DNA of 64,000 nucleotides from Siphonodentalium dalli (lineage: Eukaryota > Mollusca > Scaphopoda > Gadilida > Siphonodentaliidae). The notes beneath the pieces were generated by a model. It was not told the DNA's origin, ran no database searches, and saw only the letters and a list, made by a program, of their open reading frames with translations. A program made the translations under genes and the position numbers. The stretch lies in assembly GCA_032622095.1 (NCBI GenBank), contig CP136069.1, positions 156,231,043 to 156,295,042 on the forward strand, in the 5' to 3' direction. Positions 1 through 13,200 of this stretch are shown here, in pieces; within the stretch, counting starts at the first letter, position 1, and each line of letters begins with the position of its first letter.

Positions 1-170
1 AGTTACCCATAATTCTGCTGTGGTTAAGAAGTCGATTACTTAGGGCATTACTGTATATGCGAGTCTCCAATGAATGGCAACAAGCCATATTTCCGACTAA
101 ATCCTGAAAAATTACCCATAATTCTACTGTGGTTAATGAGTCAATTATTTAGGGCATTACTGTACTCATT
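1..170. mobile_element. Family T (mariner-like palindrome), two adjacent partial arms
   Basis: Right arms of the palindromic element (TTAGGGCATTACTG followed by TA) end near 56 and again near 165. The first is cut by the window edge. Confidence 0.7.
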
Positions 171-699
171 GATTTCAGACACTAAAAACATAAATCTGAA
201 AGATTATCATCGGCTTTTCAAAGAGACATCTTTTGCAAGCATATATTATATAGATCATAGAAATAATATTGACAACTAAATTTATAACAGTCAGCCAGTA
301 AATTGATTTACTATCTACCTATTTCAATCATATGGGCGTGTACAACAGTTTTGACATACAACTTCAAAGAGTTTCATCTGTGTTATTTATATGCGGTACT
401 TGGGACGGGTTGTGTTTTGCCAGAGTTTATGATGATGTCCCTTGTTCTACTGAGAAATTAAATCACACAAACAACTTTGATTTATGACTACTTCCACTAT
501 GAAATTTTCACTCCATGATTTTATCACTTTGCAAACTACTGGTGTATGTCAGGGTATATGCACAAGTTAGACATTGCGCTTGTATAACCATATCAGTCTC
601 CTCTCCAAGTGACTTTCAGTGACACAATGGTTTTGAATCACAATAGCATGGTAAAAAATCAACCATGAGTTTTTTCAATTCACCTGGATATGTAGCTCA

Positions 700-1105
700 T
701 CTTATGTGTCGTCCATTTAGGCGACGTCAAGGATTCGAACATCGTCACACTAATGTCCACAAACGGTATAGTGTAACCATAGCTTTTTAATATACTGCAG
801 GTTTTGTAGCCTATCGAGAGACATTTATCCAGATCATGTTTTATAGGATGTGAACATTGTCACATCTAAACACAGGATGATGTAACCATATCTTTCTTAC
901 ATGTATATTCTGCAGGTTTCGTAACCAATAGAATAATATAATTTTTCTTACATTTTTCAGTCTATCAAGTGACGTCCATCCAGGTGAAATATTTAAGGAT
1001 GTGAATTTTGTCGCATTTATAGACATTATGATGTAACCAAATCTTTCTTATTTTCTGCAGTTTTTGTAGCCTATCGAGTGACATAATTTACCTCATATTT
1101 TTCAG
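700..1105 (+). pseudogene. Series of decayed copies of OXR1 exon a and its acceptor
   Basis: Segments ending in TGCAG or TTCAG followed by GTTTTGTAGCCTATCGAG-like sequence recur near 799, 917, 959 and 1059 before the presumed functional acceptor at 1105. The exon body (GACGTC-AGGAT-TGA-CAT-GTCAC) recurs near 721, 842 and 996. Spacing is about 120-155 bp. Each copy has stops or indels, so only the last one, joined to the open exon, seems usable. Confidence 0.65.
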
Positions 1106-1263
1106 GTTTCGTAGCCTATCGAGTGACGTCCATCCAGACGACGTCGAGGATGTGACTCATCGACATGCGTCGTCACCACAGAATATACCTGTGAGTCCTG
1201 TGAAGTCGAAGCCCAGGAAACAAATATTCTCTCTCCCAGACGAATTAACACTGGTCGATAAAG
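1106..1263 (+). CDS. OXR1: OXR1 candidate exon a, ends at first of a tandem series of donors
   Basis: An acceptor at 1103-1105 (TTTTTCAG) opens a frame reading SSDVHPDDVEDVTHRHASS and later VKSKPRKQIFSLPDELTLVDK, closed by AAAG|GTAAGG after base 1263 in phase 1. This is the phase needed by the next exon, giving LVDK-DWSEPP. No similarity to a named domain is seen, so the exon rests on splice sites, open frame and phase. In-frame alternative donors follow at 1293 (plus 30 nt) and 1338 (plus 45 nt more) before a TAA stop. Confidence 0.6.
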
Positions 1264-4200
1264 GTAAGGATGAATTATTACTGGTCGATAAAGGTAAAAC
1301 CTATTTTCTCCCAGAACAATTAACACTGGTCGATAAAGGTAAGAAATATTCTGTCTCCCAGATGAATTAACACTTGTCGATAAAGGTAAGAACTATTTTC
1401 TCCCAGACAAACTAACACTGGATTGATAAAGGTAAGAAATATTCTCTCTCCCAGACGAATTAACACTGGTCGATAAAGGTAAGGATGAATTATTACTGGT
1501 CGATAAAGGTAAAACCTATTTTCTCCCAGAACAATTAACACTGGTCGATAAAGGTAAGAAATATTCTGTCTCCCAGAAGAATTAACACTGGTCGATAAAG
1601 GTAAGGACGAATTAACACTAGTTGATTAAGGTAAGAAATATTCTCTCCCAGAAGACTTAACACTGGTCGATAAAGGTAAGAAATATTCTCTCCCAGAAGA
1701 ATTAACACTGGTCGATAAAGGTAAGGACGAATTAAACCTGGTTGGTAAAGTTAAGAAATATTCTCTCCCGGATGAATTAACACTGGTCGATAACGGTAAG
1801 AAATATTCTCTTCCAGACAGAGGCGACTGAAGCTCAGAAAAAGTGGGGAGGGGGTCACAATTATTGTGGAGAGTTTGGGAGATAACCTAGTTTTTCTTCC
1901 CATGATAGGAGGTAATCAATGGCCTTCAACTCAATTTCACTCTCATCATTATATATCCATTCCTGTAATGCCATTTTTTTTTTCAAATGTCCAATGTTTG
2001 CATTTTATCAAAGCACAAAATTTAAACATAGTTTTATTTATATTTTCCTCTATAACTTCCATATTGATAAGGCTAGATCCTGCAAGACAAGTGTTGTGAT
2101 TTTTATTGGTGGTCATGTGTATGTAGAAGTGGAAATATAATTATTTATGACCTTGACCTTATTAGATTGGAGCGAACCTCCAGCACCAGAAAAGAAACCA
2201 ATGAAGCTGAAACCAGAAGGAACATTTGAGCACAAGGTATGTTATCAAAAGTAATACAATGAGTCATGAACAAGTCTGAATTTAATGTGTCTGACATTTG
2301 CAGAATGAGGTCCCAAGAGGGTGAATTTAGTGATGTGGGCTAGCATCACCAAATTTACCCTCTGGGGACCTCATTCTGCTCAGGCCTCAACTGCAGATGG
2401 GAGACCTAGGATCAGATTCCCAGTTCCTCAGTTGAAATTGGTAATGTTCACCCATTAGTCACCTCGATTATTCATTTTATCTTCTGCAAATTAAAGGATA
2501 TAGAAACTAAACATAACGAAAAGAGTAATGTTAATTTCAGACTAGAGATACTTTCCAGATGATGAGGTCTAAGCAGAATGAGATTCCCAGAGGTTGATTT
2601 TGATGATCGTAGCTCGCCATGTAGGATAGCGACACTAAACTCACCCTTTGGTGACCTCATTCAGACACACTAAATTCACCCTTTGGTGACCTCATTCAGA
2701 CACTCTAAATTTGGGCTTGTTCATGAAGGTTTTAGTAGATAATTTGTATATTTACACTCACGTGTACATGAATCGCACTGTATAACTTGAATGCTGTCAT
2801 TGGATGGTTAAAATCACGTCGTGTTCGAGGTATGTGCAATCTCGAACTTGTTTCCTGATTCCATCCCTGACTGGAGCTTCCTGAAAAATTACAAAAAATC
2901 CTATGGGAGACTCGCATCTATTTGTATAAGAAAATGGCCTAACAATATTTACCTTGACATTGTAAGCCATTGCATTCTCTTAAATATGCGAGGCTCACTA
3001 TGGGAGACTCGCATGTATAAGAGAATGCACTGGCCCAGGGTCTTTAATGCTAAACCAGCACAGCTCACGTCATGAAAGGATTATTATATGGAAGTAACTT
3101 ACAACGCACTACCAGAATATCACTGAAAATTGGCACTAACTGCTCTTTTAACCCTTTGAGTGCCAGGGGCCGATATTATCGGCCATAAACCTACACAATA
3201 AGTCTGTTAAAGAATATAATAAAATATATTAAAATTGTAAAAAATTGTAAAAAAAAAATTGTTAAGCCAATGCATTCTCTTATATATGCGAGGCGACCTA
3301 TGGTCGACTCGCATATATAAGAGAATGCATTGGCACAGGGTATATGGGTTGATACAAAAATCGGACCTGGCACTCAAAGGGTTAACCATTTCTATACTAA
3401 ATACTCATTGATGAGTAGTTCCCTTAGGAAATGTTGAGATTATAAGTTCAGTAAACAACCAAGGTTCATGTTTATACACCCACTCTCGAAGAGGATGGGG
3501 GATATACTAGATTGACTTCTTCTGTCCGGACGAACATTTATCCATCCATTTTCCCATCAATTCCATCCGTCCAGGCAGATATATCAAACACCGGTTGTTG
3601 GATCTGGATGAAATTTTGGTGTGGATGTTCACTACTATGAGGGCATTCAATTGTTTTTTTCCCGATTTTCAATTGTTTTTTTTGGTTTTTTTATTTGTTT
3701 GTAAATTTTTTGAGATTTTTTTCCATCTGGCTTTTCTGCTGATGTCTTATAACCATTATCTGAATGACTGGTCTTATGGAGGAGAGAATTGCAGAGGTCG
3801 CTCTCAGCTGATGGCATCGGAAATGCCCACATTTGAATTTGCACCGTGGGGGTATACCAGCAGCAGCGGACCAACCTCTTGTTGAACTTATTATCTGAAC
3901 ATTTCCCACCAGAATATGTCTGCTCATTTTTCTGAACACCCCTCCAAATGAATATAAACAGATCAGTACAATGTATACATTTATAACTGAATAGGTGAAT
4001 CCATTAAGTAAAGAAAGAGTTAATCAGCTAGTTAGCTGCTGGATGTTCATTTTGTTGCATTCCAAGTGGTGTGGATACAAGTTATTTTTACATTTTTATG
4101 TGTGGAACTCTTTCATGTTCCACTCAAAAATTTCAGACCAACTTGCATCCATATTATTATATGACTATACATTTACATTAAAAAAATGAGACTACCCTCA

Positions 4201-7200
4201 TATGAGGAACATGATATCATTTCATTCTTTGATTTCAACGGATGTAACTCAGAACTTGCCATTGAGCTTTGGATAAATAGTCCGTCATTGCTGGGAGAAA
4301 GATAAACCCCTGGGAATGGGATAACATTTTGGGGCTTCCGGTAGTGGAGATATGATTTTTATTTTTGCAGAAATAAGTTAATGAATATAAAATAACATGG
4401 ATTATTTGAGCGAGCAAGGAAAACTTCATTATCATATACTCAGCCAGTGCCTCAACCCTTTCTCATATATTTCAAGATGTTTCAAATGAGCCATGTACAT
4501 TTCAAATTATTCACAATTCTGCTCTGTATTTACAGGTTGCATTTGATGAGACGCTGGAGAACATCGCCGCACAGTTTGAGACGACCCCTTCAGAACTATG
4601 CAAAATCAACAAATTAGTCTCGAGGCTCATTTTTCCTGGTCAGGTAAGACTTTACATCTCCTTTAGACCTTGACTTGACAGGGTTTAAGTTGTTGGTGGC
4701 CAATCACCAATTATTTTGGAAAACTGCCAAAGAATATGCCGTCCGCTTATGTTTCCTAAACATCCCTCCAGATGAATAATAGATCATTAGATCATATATA
4801 CTTTTATTTATAATTGACACAGATATTTAACCTAATGTCATCTATTTCTAACAAGCTTTCTAAAGACATAAAATACTAATCTTGGAATCCAAATAAGCAT
4901 ACATGTAATGCTTATTAATGTTTGGAAATTTTGCTGCCCAGCTGTATGGTGTTTACTGGTGACCGTATGTTCATTTTAATTGGTATCTTCAGACTGGCTA
5001 TACTGTAGGTCTGCCACAATGCTTGAGCCATCACTCAGGTTGGGAAAAGATATTGCTCGAAATTTGTTTCTGAATCTGATACAAAATTTTCAATGCTTTT
5101 CTAGGTTTCTCCTCCCCTTGTGATTTTGTTCGGCTTACCCTGACATTTTATCAAGTATGGCCAGTGAATATTTTCTCAAATTTGGTCATATACTTACTGA
5201 TGGGGCATTTGTAATCATGAGTTGGAGAAATATTTCTTGTTGATGATATAGCGTACAGACTGACTTTCTTCCATGTTGGATGTCGCCACCTGTATTATAG
5301 TTAGCTTCATAAAAAAAAAATTGCCTGTACTGTTATTCTGCAACGTATTTTTATTTGGACCCCGATGGTAATTTTGACAGTTACAAGACATGCAAAAATC
5401 AGGCCAGATCCCTAAATTTATTCCTTGAATCGTCATATTTACAAATATATATTTATTTATTACAGACGTTATACATACCCAACAAGGAATATGTCAGGAA
5501 AGAGGTGTCGAGGTCCAGGTCACACGAAGAAGAGCAGCGACCTCTCGTGAGAAATATATTCATCTTGTCCACCTATGATGTGGAAATATTACATATATAT
5601 TACATATACATCATGGTAAACAAAGGGGTACATATACTAAATCCGGCCATTTATGGGACCATCTCCTTTTATATTCAACAGAATATATGCAACAAATGAA
5701 TGAATTTGAGCCACGAATGAGTGCATTATACACTCATGTGCTCTATGAGCGATGCAAACAACATGGTAGTTATAATGAAAATGAATTTATGACTCCAGCC
5801 ATTTATTCAGTTTCGTTATAATTACCATGTTGTGTGCATCGTTCATAGAGCACATGAGTGTATTTTGCACTAATCTGTGGCTCAAATTCTTTCATTTGTT
5901 GCGTCTATTCTGTTGAATATAAAAGGAGATGGTCCCATAAATGGCTGGATTCAGGGTACAGTACCCCTTTAAATTAATAGTCCCCTGAGTGTGCTACTGT
6001 ATCGCATTTGAGCTCAGGAACAATTATCTTCTTTTTTTTTACTTTTTCGCAGTGAAATATTTCTGTAAGATTGCAAAAAGATTTCAACTTTAATGAATTA
6101 GGCTACTTTACTCGTATTTATATTCGCGCAGTACTATTTTTCGCGCATCCATCGGTGCGCAAATTTAAAACTGAGCGAAAAATAGTACGACTCCTAAGTT
6201 TTATCTAAACCACAGTCCATAGGTAATACAAGATGGCTATTTTGCTGAGTTTACATCTATTATGAACAGTTGAATAGACAATTACGCCTACAGATACATG
6301 TATGCATATAATTACATTCGGCCAACCGCTATCAAGACCATTGCTCACAATTACCAAGCGACAAGTCATGGTAAAGTATACATTGTTGAACTTGTATAAG
6401 AAATACTAATATTCCAGAACGCCACAAAAAGATGACGTATGTAGTTACTTGTTTATTGTCTACACGATGTAAATTCGCCGCGATGGTGTTTAATAAACTT
6501 ATATACTATCTCCAGCAATGACCAAGAACAGAAACTGTCATCAGCTCCAAGATATACGAAAATATCATGGAAATATTATGAAAATATATTTGTCAGTTTT
6601 GAATTCGTGCAGCTAGGTGCGCAAATTTCAAGTGCACGAATTCAAAACTGATTGAAAATAGTACTGCATGAATTTAAATACAAGTAAGGTATTTTCTATA
6701 CGATTATGAGCGATTCAGCAGACAAGTTAATTGTATGCCTTGTTTCTTAATATCTTACTTCCATTACATATATAAGAGAATGTATTGACACAGGTTTTTC
6801 GCAAAACTTCAGGAAGCTGCAGTCATGGAAGGGTTAAATTTTTATCTATTTGTTTCAGGACATTCCGGTTGTGAGAATGTCGAACAAAGCTCCTGCCATA
6901 GTGCCTGGGCATGTTGAGCGGCAGATATCTCCTCCTGCTGTCGAGCCCGTGCGGACATTCTCCGAAACAGATTCAAAGCAGCTTGATCAGGAGTGCCATG
7001 AAAGATTCATCAAAATCAACGTCAAATACATCACAGATGGCCAGGTTAGTTACCCGTGTCTATACTGAATGGATTCTCCCACTCAGATGTTAAAGCATTA
7101 ATTGGAATAGTCCATTATTTATTGGAGGAATGCTCAGGTAAAAAGTAGTAGCGACAATATGACGAGAAGATAATCAAAGTTAAGAAGGATTCATATTCTT

Positions 7201-10200
7201 TTGTAGGAAATATTCAGATAATAAGTTCAACAAACAACCTATGGTCATCTATTAAACTTATTATCTGAATGGATTTACTCATTAATGAGTATTTAGTATA
7301 GAAAGTGTTAAAGGGATATAATGTTCATATAAAGTTAATCCCAATCTTAATTGTTTAGTTCCGCCTTCTTGTTTCTGTTGAGAGATAAAAACAGCTCTCT
7401 GAATGCATGAAATAGCTATATATGTAGTCTATTTGTTTTTATAAATACTCTAACTTTATACTTTAACTTTCTATACTAAATGGATTCTCCCACTCAGTAT
7501 ACATTGGAATGGTCTATTATTCATTTCGAGGGTTGTTCAGGAAAAATAAGCAGATGACGGATAATAAAAGTGCAGACGAGTTCCTATTTATTGAAGGTAA
7601 TTTTCAGAACTGAACTTTTCCTAAGCGGTAACTACTCGTCACTGAGTATTTGGTAAAGAAAGGGTTAATTCATATGATTTATTGGTTGTCACACCGTATG
7701 TGATCATGATTCATCTTTAATGTGTCTGACCTTTAGTTCACACCTATATTTTAGTGGTCTTGCTAATTTACTATGATGTTCGTGAGGCCTGCTAAATTAC
7801 TATGCAATGATGGTGGGGCAAAATGATGCTATTAAGAAAAAGTAGCATCAATTTTTCTTAAGTTGTCATTTTCCCGGCATTTAGCTAATTATTTGAGAAA
7901 AAGCCAGTGTCTGTATGAAACGATCAGGAACATATATATTTTGTAATATTTTGACAATGGCTGTGTTGGTGTTTTCAAAGCAATAGAAATAGCCAATCTT
8001 GGTAATGGTCGGTTTGTAATAAACCAACACAGCCATTATTAAATATTTTACAATTTAAATGTTCTTGAATGTTTTCTGCAGATAATGGCCTTTCCTCAAT
8101 TTATTTCCATTATTCAAACACTGTGAAAATGAAAATGACAACTATAGAAAAACAAAATGAACTTTTGCTCAACCCTTCCATGAATGGAGCTTCCTGAAAT
8201 TTTGTGAAAACCCTGTGTCAATGCATTCTCTTATATATGTGAGTCTCCCATAGGGAGCCTCTCAAATATAAGAGAATATATTGGCCTAACAATATTTTAA
8301 CTTGACCTTGTAACCCAGTGCCTTCTCTTATATTTGCGACGCCTCAAAAAGGAGACTCGCATTAATAAGAGAATACACTGGCACAGGATCTTTAATGTTG
8401 CACCAGCGCAGCTCCCATCATGAAATGGTTAACAGCATCATTTTGCTCCCACCAATATCACAGCAAATTAGCAGGACCCACCAACATCATAACAAATTAG
8501 CAGGACAACTTAACTAGGGTTGGTTCAGGCTGCTGTTAGTGGAATGATATAAATACCATCATATTGAACACAATCTTCATTTCAGGGCGTGGTCAGCGGT
8601 ACATTGATCGTCACACCAAATGCAATCATGTTCGACCCAAATGTGTCCGATCACCTTGTTATTGAGCAGGGAGCAGAGATGTATGGAATGATCGCACCGC
8701 TTGATGTCGTCATTAGTGCCGCTATGTACCATGACATTGCTGCTATGAAGGTCAAAGGTCAACCAAAGTAAGATTTGTCTTAATTTTTATTACAACCCCC
8801 CCCCCCCCCCACCCAAATAAATAGGTGGTCTTCTCACACTCTTCTGTAATGCAGTACTGACAATATTGTGATCAGCCCAGAAAATATGGTTCCAGACATT
8901 TAAAAATGAGGTCCCCAGAGGGTGAATTTGGTGATGCTGCCCCACACAGCGTGCTAGTATTACCAAATTCATCTTCTGGGGACCTCATTCTGCATGGCCT
9001 CATCTGCTATAGGAGCCCTAGACTCAGATTTAAGTTCCAAGATGGTGATGTGTGTGCACCCATTGGGCACCTTGTTTATGCATTTTGTTGTCTGCCAATT
9101 TTGGATATAGAGGAACTAGACTAAAAATGAAAAACACAGAAAGTAAAAAATATTAAATTTGATACTTTCCAGAGAAGATGAGGCCTAATCAGAATGAGGT
9201 CCCCAGAAGGTGAATTTATTGATGCTAGGCTATTGTGAAGGGTAGTGTCAGTAAATCCACCTTCTGGGGACCTCATTCTGCAAATGTCTGGCACCATATT
9301 TTCAGGCCAGGCCATGATATGGAAGAAAGAATGAAGAACCCCCCCCCCAGTCTGCAGGGATATTCATGAAAACGAGCAAACGACAGTATGACAAAAAGAA
9401 AATTCAAATGCAGTAGGATTCCTATTCATTGGTGGGAAATGTTTATATAATATGCTCAATAAATGACCTATGGTTAAGAGAACTACTCGTCAATGAGTAT
9501 TTAGTAGAAAAAGGTTAATATGGTAACTATTCGCATTCTCTTATATATGCGAGTCGACCATAGGTCGCCTCGCATATATATGAGAATGCATTGGCTTAAC
9601 ACATTACAAATTGTTAAAGAATGTAAGAAAAAAAGGTAAAAAGTGTTAAAAAAAGATTTTTTTTTAGGCCAATGCATTCTCTTATATATGCGAGGCGACC
9701 TATGGTCGACTCACATATATAAGAGAATGCATTGGCACAGGGCATAACTGTGACTATCACAATGTGGTCAAGGAGCCGGTTCCAATGATATCCATATTTG
9801 TAGTAATAGTAATTTAGGAGCGTTAATTCAGATTATGTATCTTTAACTGAATGTTAGAATTCATTTTGTAAAGAAAGGTTTAATCTGTGTCATTCTAACA
9901 AGCCTGCAAGTAGTGTGTCTGTCATTTTCAGGATGAGGTCCTCAGAGGGTAATTTAGTGATACTATCCCACAATGCGGGCAAGCATCACCAAATTCACCC
10001 TCTGGGGACCTCATTCTGTTGGGGATTCTCATTCAAGTTGGTGATTTTCACCCATTAGTCACCTCCATTATGCATTTTATCTTCTGCAAATTAGGGTATA
10101 TAGAAACTGAACAGAATGGAAAAAGTAACTAAAACAATGTTAATTTGAGACTATAGATACTTCCAAGAAGATGAGACCTAAGCAGAATGAGGTCCCCAGA

Positions 10201-13200
10201 GGGCTAATTTGGTGATGTTAGCCCACTGTGCGGGATAGTATCACTAAATTTGACCTCTGGGGACCTCATTCTGCATATGACAGATACTATTTGCAGGCTT
10301 ACATTCTAACCTGCTGAATTTTCCTTTTTAGTGAGGATATGTCACACAATCCGAAACATGAGATTTACCATGGATTAGAATGCCCTTTGTCAAACTCAAA
10401 GGTCACAGGTCATGAGGATGATGCTGATGAATCGCATCCTCTCATACGGACAAAAACAGACTCAGTGTGTTCGTGTGACGTAAAGGATATCACAAGTTGC
10501 ATCCGCAAATTGAAAATTCATTCACAAGAGGTAAAATCGCCTGACTTTGAGGAGGATTATAACTGTAATTTACCTGATGTCTCCGATAACAACAAAGTAT
10601 CCAATGAAAACATCTTTGACAGACAGTTATCTTTTGAAATTCACCATTCGCCCAATAAATCGCCTTCTGACACTTTTCTTGATCAAGGTCAAATCGCAGC
10701 TGCCGACGATTTATTGGGGATTTATGATTCTGGCGATAATGGGAAATCTCCGTCAGAATTTCCAGTAGTTTCTGAGACTGAAATGCCGCAAAATTGTCAA
10801 ATTTCTGCTAGTCAGGTGGAAAATCTTGTCGTTTCTTCGGTAGGAGATAATGACACTGCAAAAAATGTTTCAAATGAATCAGTTGGACAATCAGAAAGCT
10901 CTGACAACATTTCAACAAATGAAATCAGAAATCAGGAATCGGAGATGGAAAGTTTCAAGGTTGCTTCAGGGACAGATGAGTTGGATTCAGTTTTCAGAGA
11001 CAGTTTTCCAGATAGTCATGTGACATCAATTTTCAAAACGCCTGAAAACGCAGATGAAAAACCCGACCAATCAACAGCACACAAACCGTTCAGTTTGACG
11101 AAAGCGGCCTCACCTCATATTAAATCTATTCTTAACTACACAACTGGACTGTTCCACTCTAACCAAGAGGAAGGTAAAAACATTCCAGAAGCTGAAAGCA
11201 AGAGACATATATTGGTTGAAATTGAAAACGTTGTGAAACTTTCAGATAAGCCTGAGCTTTTCCAAACATTTGACGGTAAGTTTATTATGAATATGTTACT
11301 TAAATTGTGTAGAAAATCATTTGTCAAATCTCAAGTTATTATAGTCTGTTTTTGTAAAACTTTTTGTTGAGAATCCAGTGGAACATAATATGATAGTCAG
11401 CCTAACGTGTTTATTATAGTCTGATTCAAAAATGTTTTCTTGTGAATTTTATGAGATATTTGATACATATTTATACATGCCTGATCATATTTGACAATTT
11501 GATTCCCATGACATTAACAAGAATTTACATGTACAACAGAAATTAACATTTGCAAAGGTAATATTTCTTTATGCCAGATCACTTTTACTATTATATGTTG
11601 TTGAATTTTAACAATTGCTGCTAAATATAAGTTGTGAAAACAAAGCTTAATTTCTAATGAAGGAATATAGCTTTGTCAATAAAAATTTAGGACAGTACCG
11701 GGTATTATTTTTAAACATGTTTTTTTTTTTTTTTATATATATATAACCAAAATGACCTTGAGATGTACTTGTTTCATAGCACACAAAATGTTATTCTAAG
11801 GCTATTGATGGATAATAAATTAGTTAACTTAACTGATGTTTACAGTTGTTGAAGTTGAGGGTGATGGTATGTATATAAGATTACAGAACAAGTTTCTTTT
11901 GTCCGCGCCAGCTTGGACAATAACCGCTAAATGCTGGTGTAGATGAAGATCCAACCCATGCCATTCCTAACACATACTTCAAACCCAGTGGTGGAAGGTC
12001 ATCTTGTATTCTTTTGAACAAATATTTATTACATGCCCTTTACTGAAAAACAGTCCATTCTTTTGCCTCAGCAGTGTTATCTTTATCAACCGTTCCACAC
12101 ATGTGTGTAGAATGGAATGATGTCAACGTGTCACATCTTAATTTTGAAGTTTCCCTCAGCAATGAAATCGAAATTTAAAATGAACATTTGGCGAAAACCC
12201 TGTGCCAATGCATTCTCGTATATATTTATGCGAGTCTCCCATAGGGAGCCTCACATATATAAGAGAATAAATTGGCCTAACAATATTTACCTTGAGCATG
12301 TAAGCCAGTGCATTCTCTTATATATGCGAGGCTCCCTATGTGAGATGTTCTCCCGGGCTTATTTTACACGGGATCCAGGTTTCTTTATGTGCCTTTCACT
12401 AAGTGTGTTTTCGTGACCTGAGAAATGCCCACACTACACACTGAAAAGTGCATCTATTCTAGTAAAGTATACTGTATGAGTGTCATGGAACTTTATCCAT
12501 ATCTCGGTCAACATCCCTGGCTAGCAAAGACGAAAGACACTTGGTCTTATGGGTTGGATGTTTCTAGAGGCACTCTATGAATGTACATGTGCTAGTAATG
12601 CTAGACACTTAACTAGTCTCATTCCAAAAACCATCAGTCTCATCAATGTATAAAGACAATTTTATGTTTCTCTTGTGTTAATTTTTGTCAACTTGTTTTC
12701 TTTCTTTCAGAACTCTTGTTTAAGCTCTGTTTACAAATTATTTAACTTTGGTGGGCTTCTAAAAGGTCATATTCCGAGATAGTTAAAGGGGACTGAACAC
12801 TAAATCCGGCCATTTATGGGACCATCTCAGAATATGTGTAACAAATGGATGAATTTGAGCCATGGATGAGTGGGAAATACACTCATTTACTTTATAAACG
12901 ATGTAAAACAACTTGGTAATTATAATGGAAATGAGTTTATGGTTCAAGCCATGTTGTTTATATCGTTCATAGAACAAATGAGTGTATCTTTCATTCATCC
13001 CTGGCTCAAATTCATTCATTTGTTGTGTATATAATAGGAGATGGGCCCCATAAATGACTGGATTTAGTGTACAGTCCCCCTTTAAATTTTACAAGAGGCA
13101 TAAAAATTCTATATATTTCTGGAAATCACATCGGTGTTTAGTAATAACTGTGGATCGCATCGGTATTTACTAATACCTGGATGCCAGACCTTTGTCTCTT

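Noticed and set aside
1216-1815. Array mistaken for a CRISPR-like repeat/spacer structure
   Set aside because: Units are contiguous with drift, no unique spacers of constant length exist, and the context is a eukaryotic intron/exon.
10547-10768. Overlapping open frame within OXR1 exon g
   Set aside because: Shadow of the 944-nt coding exon in another frame.
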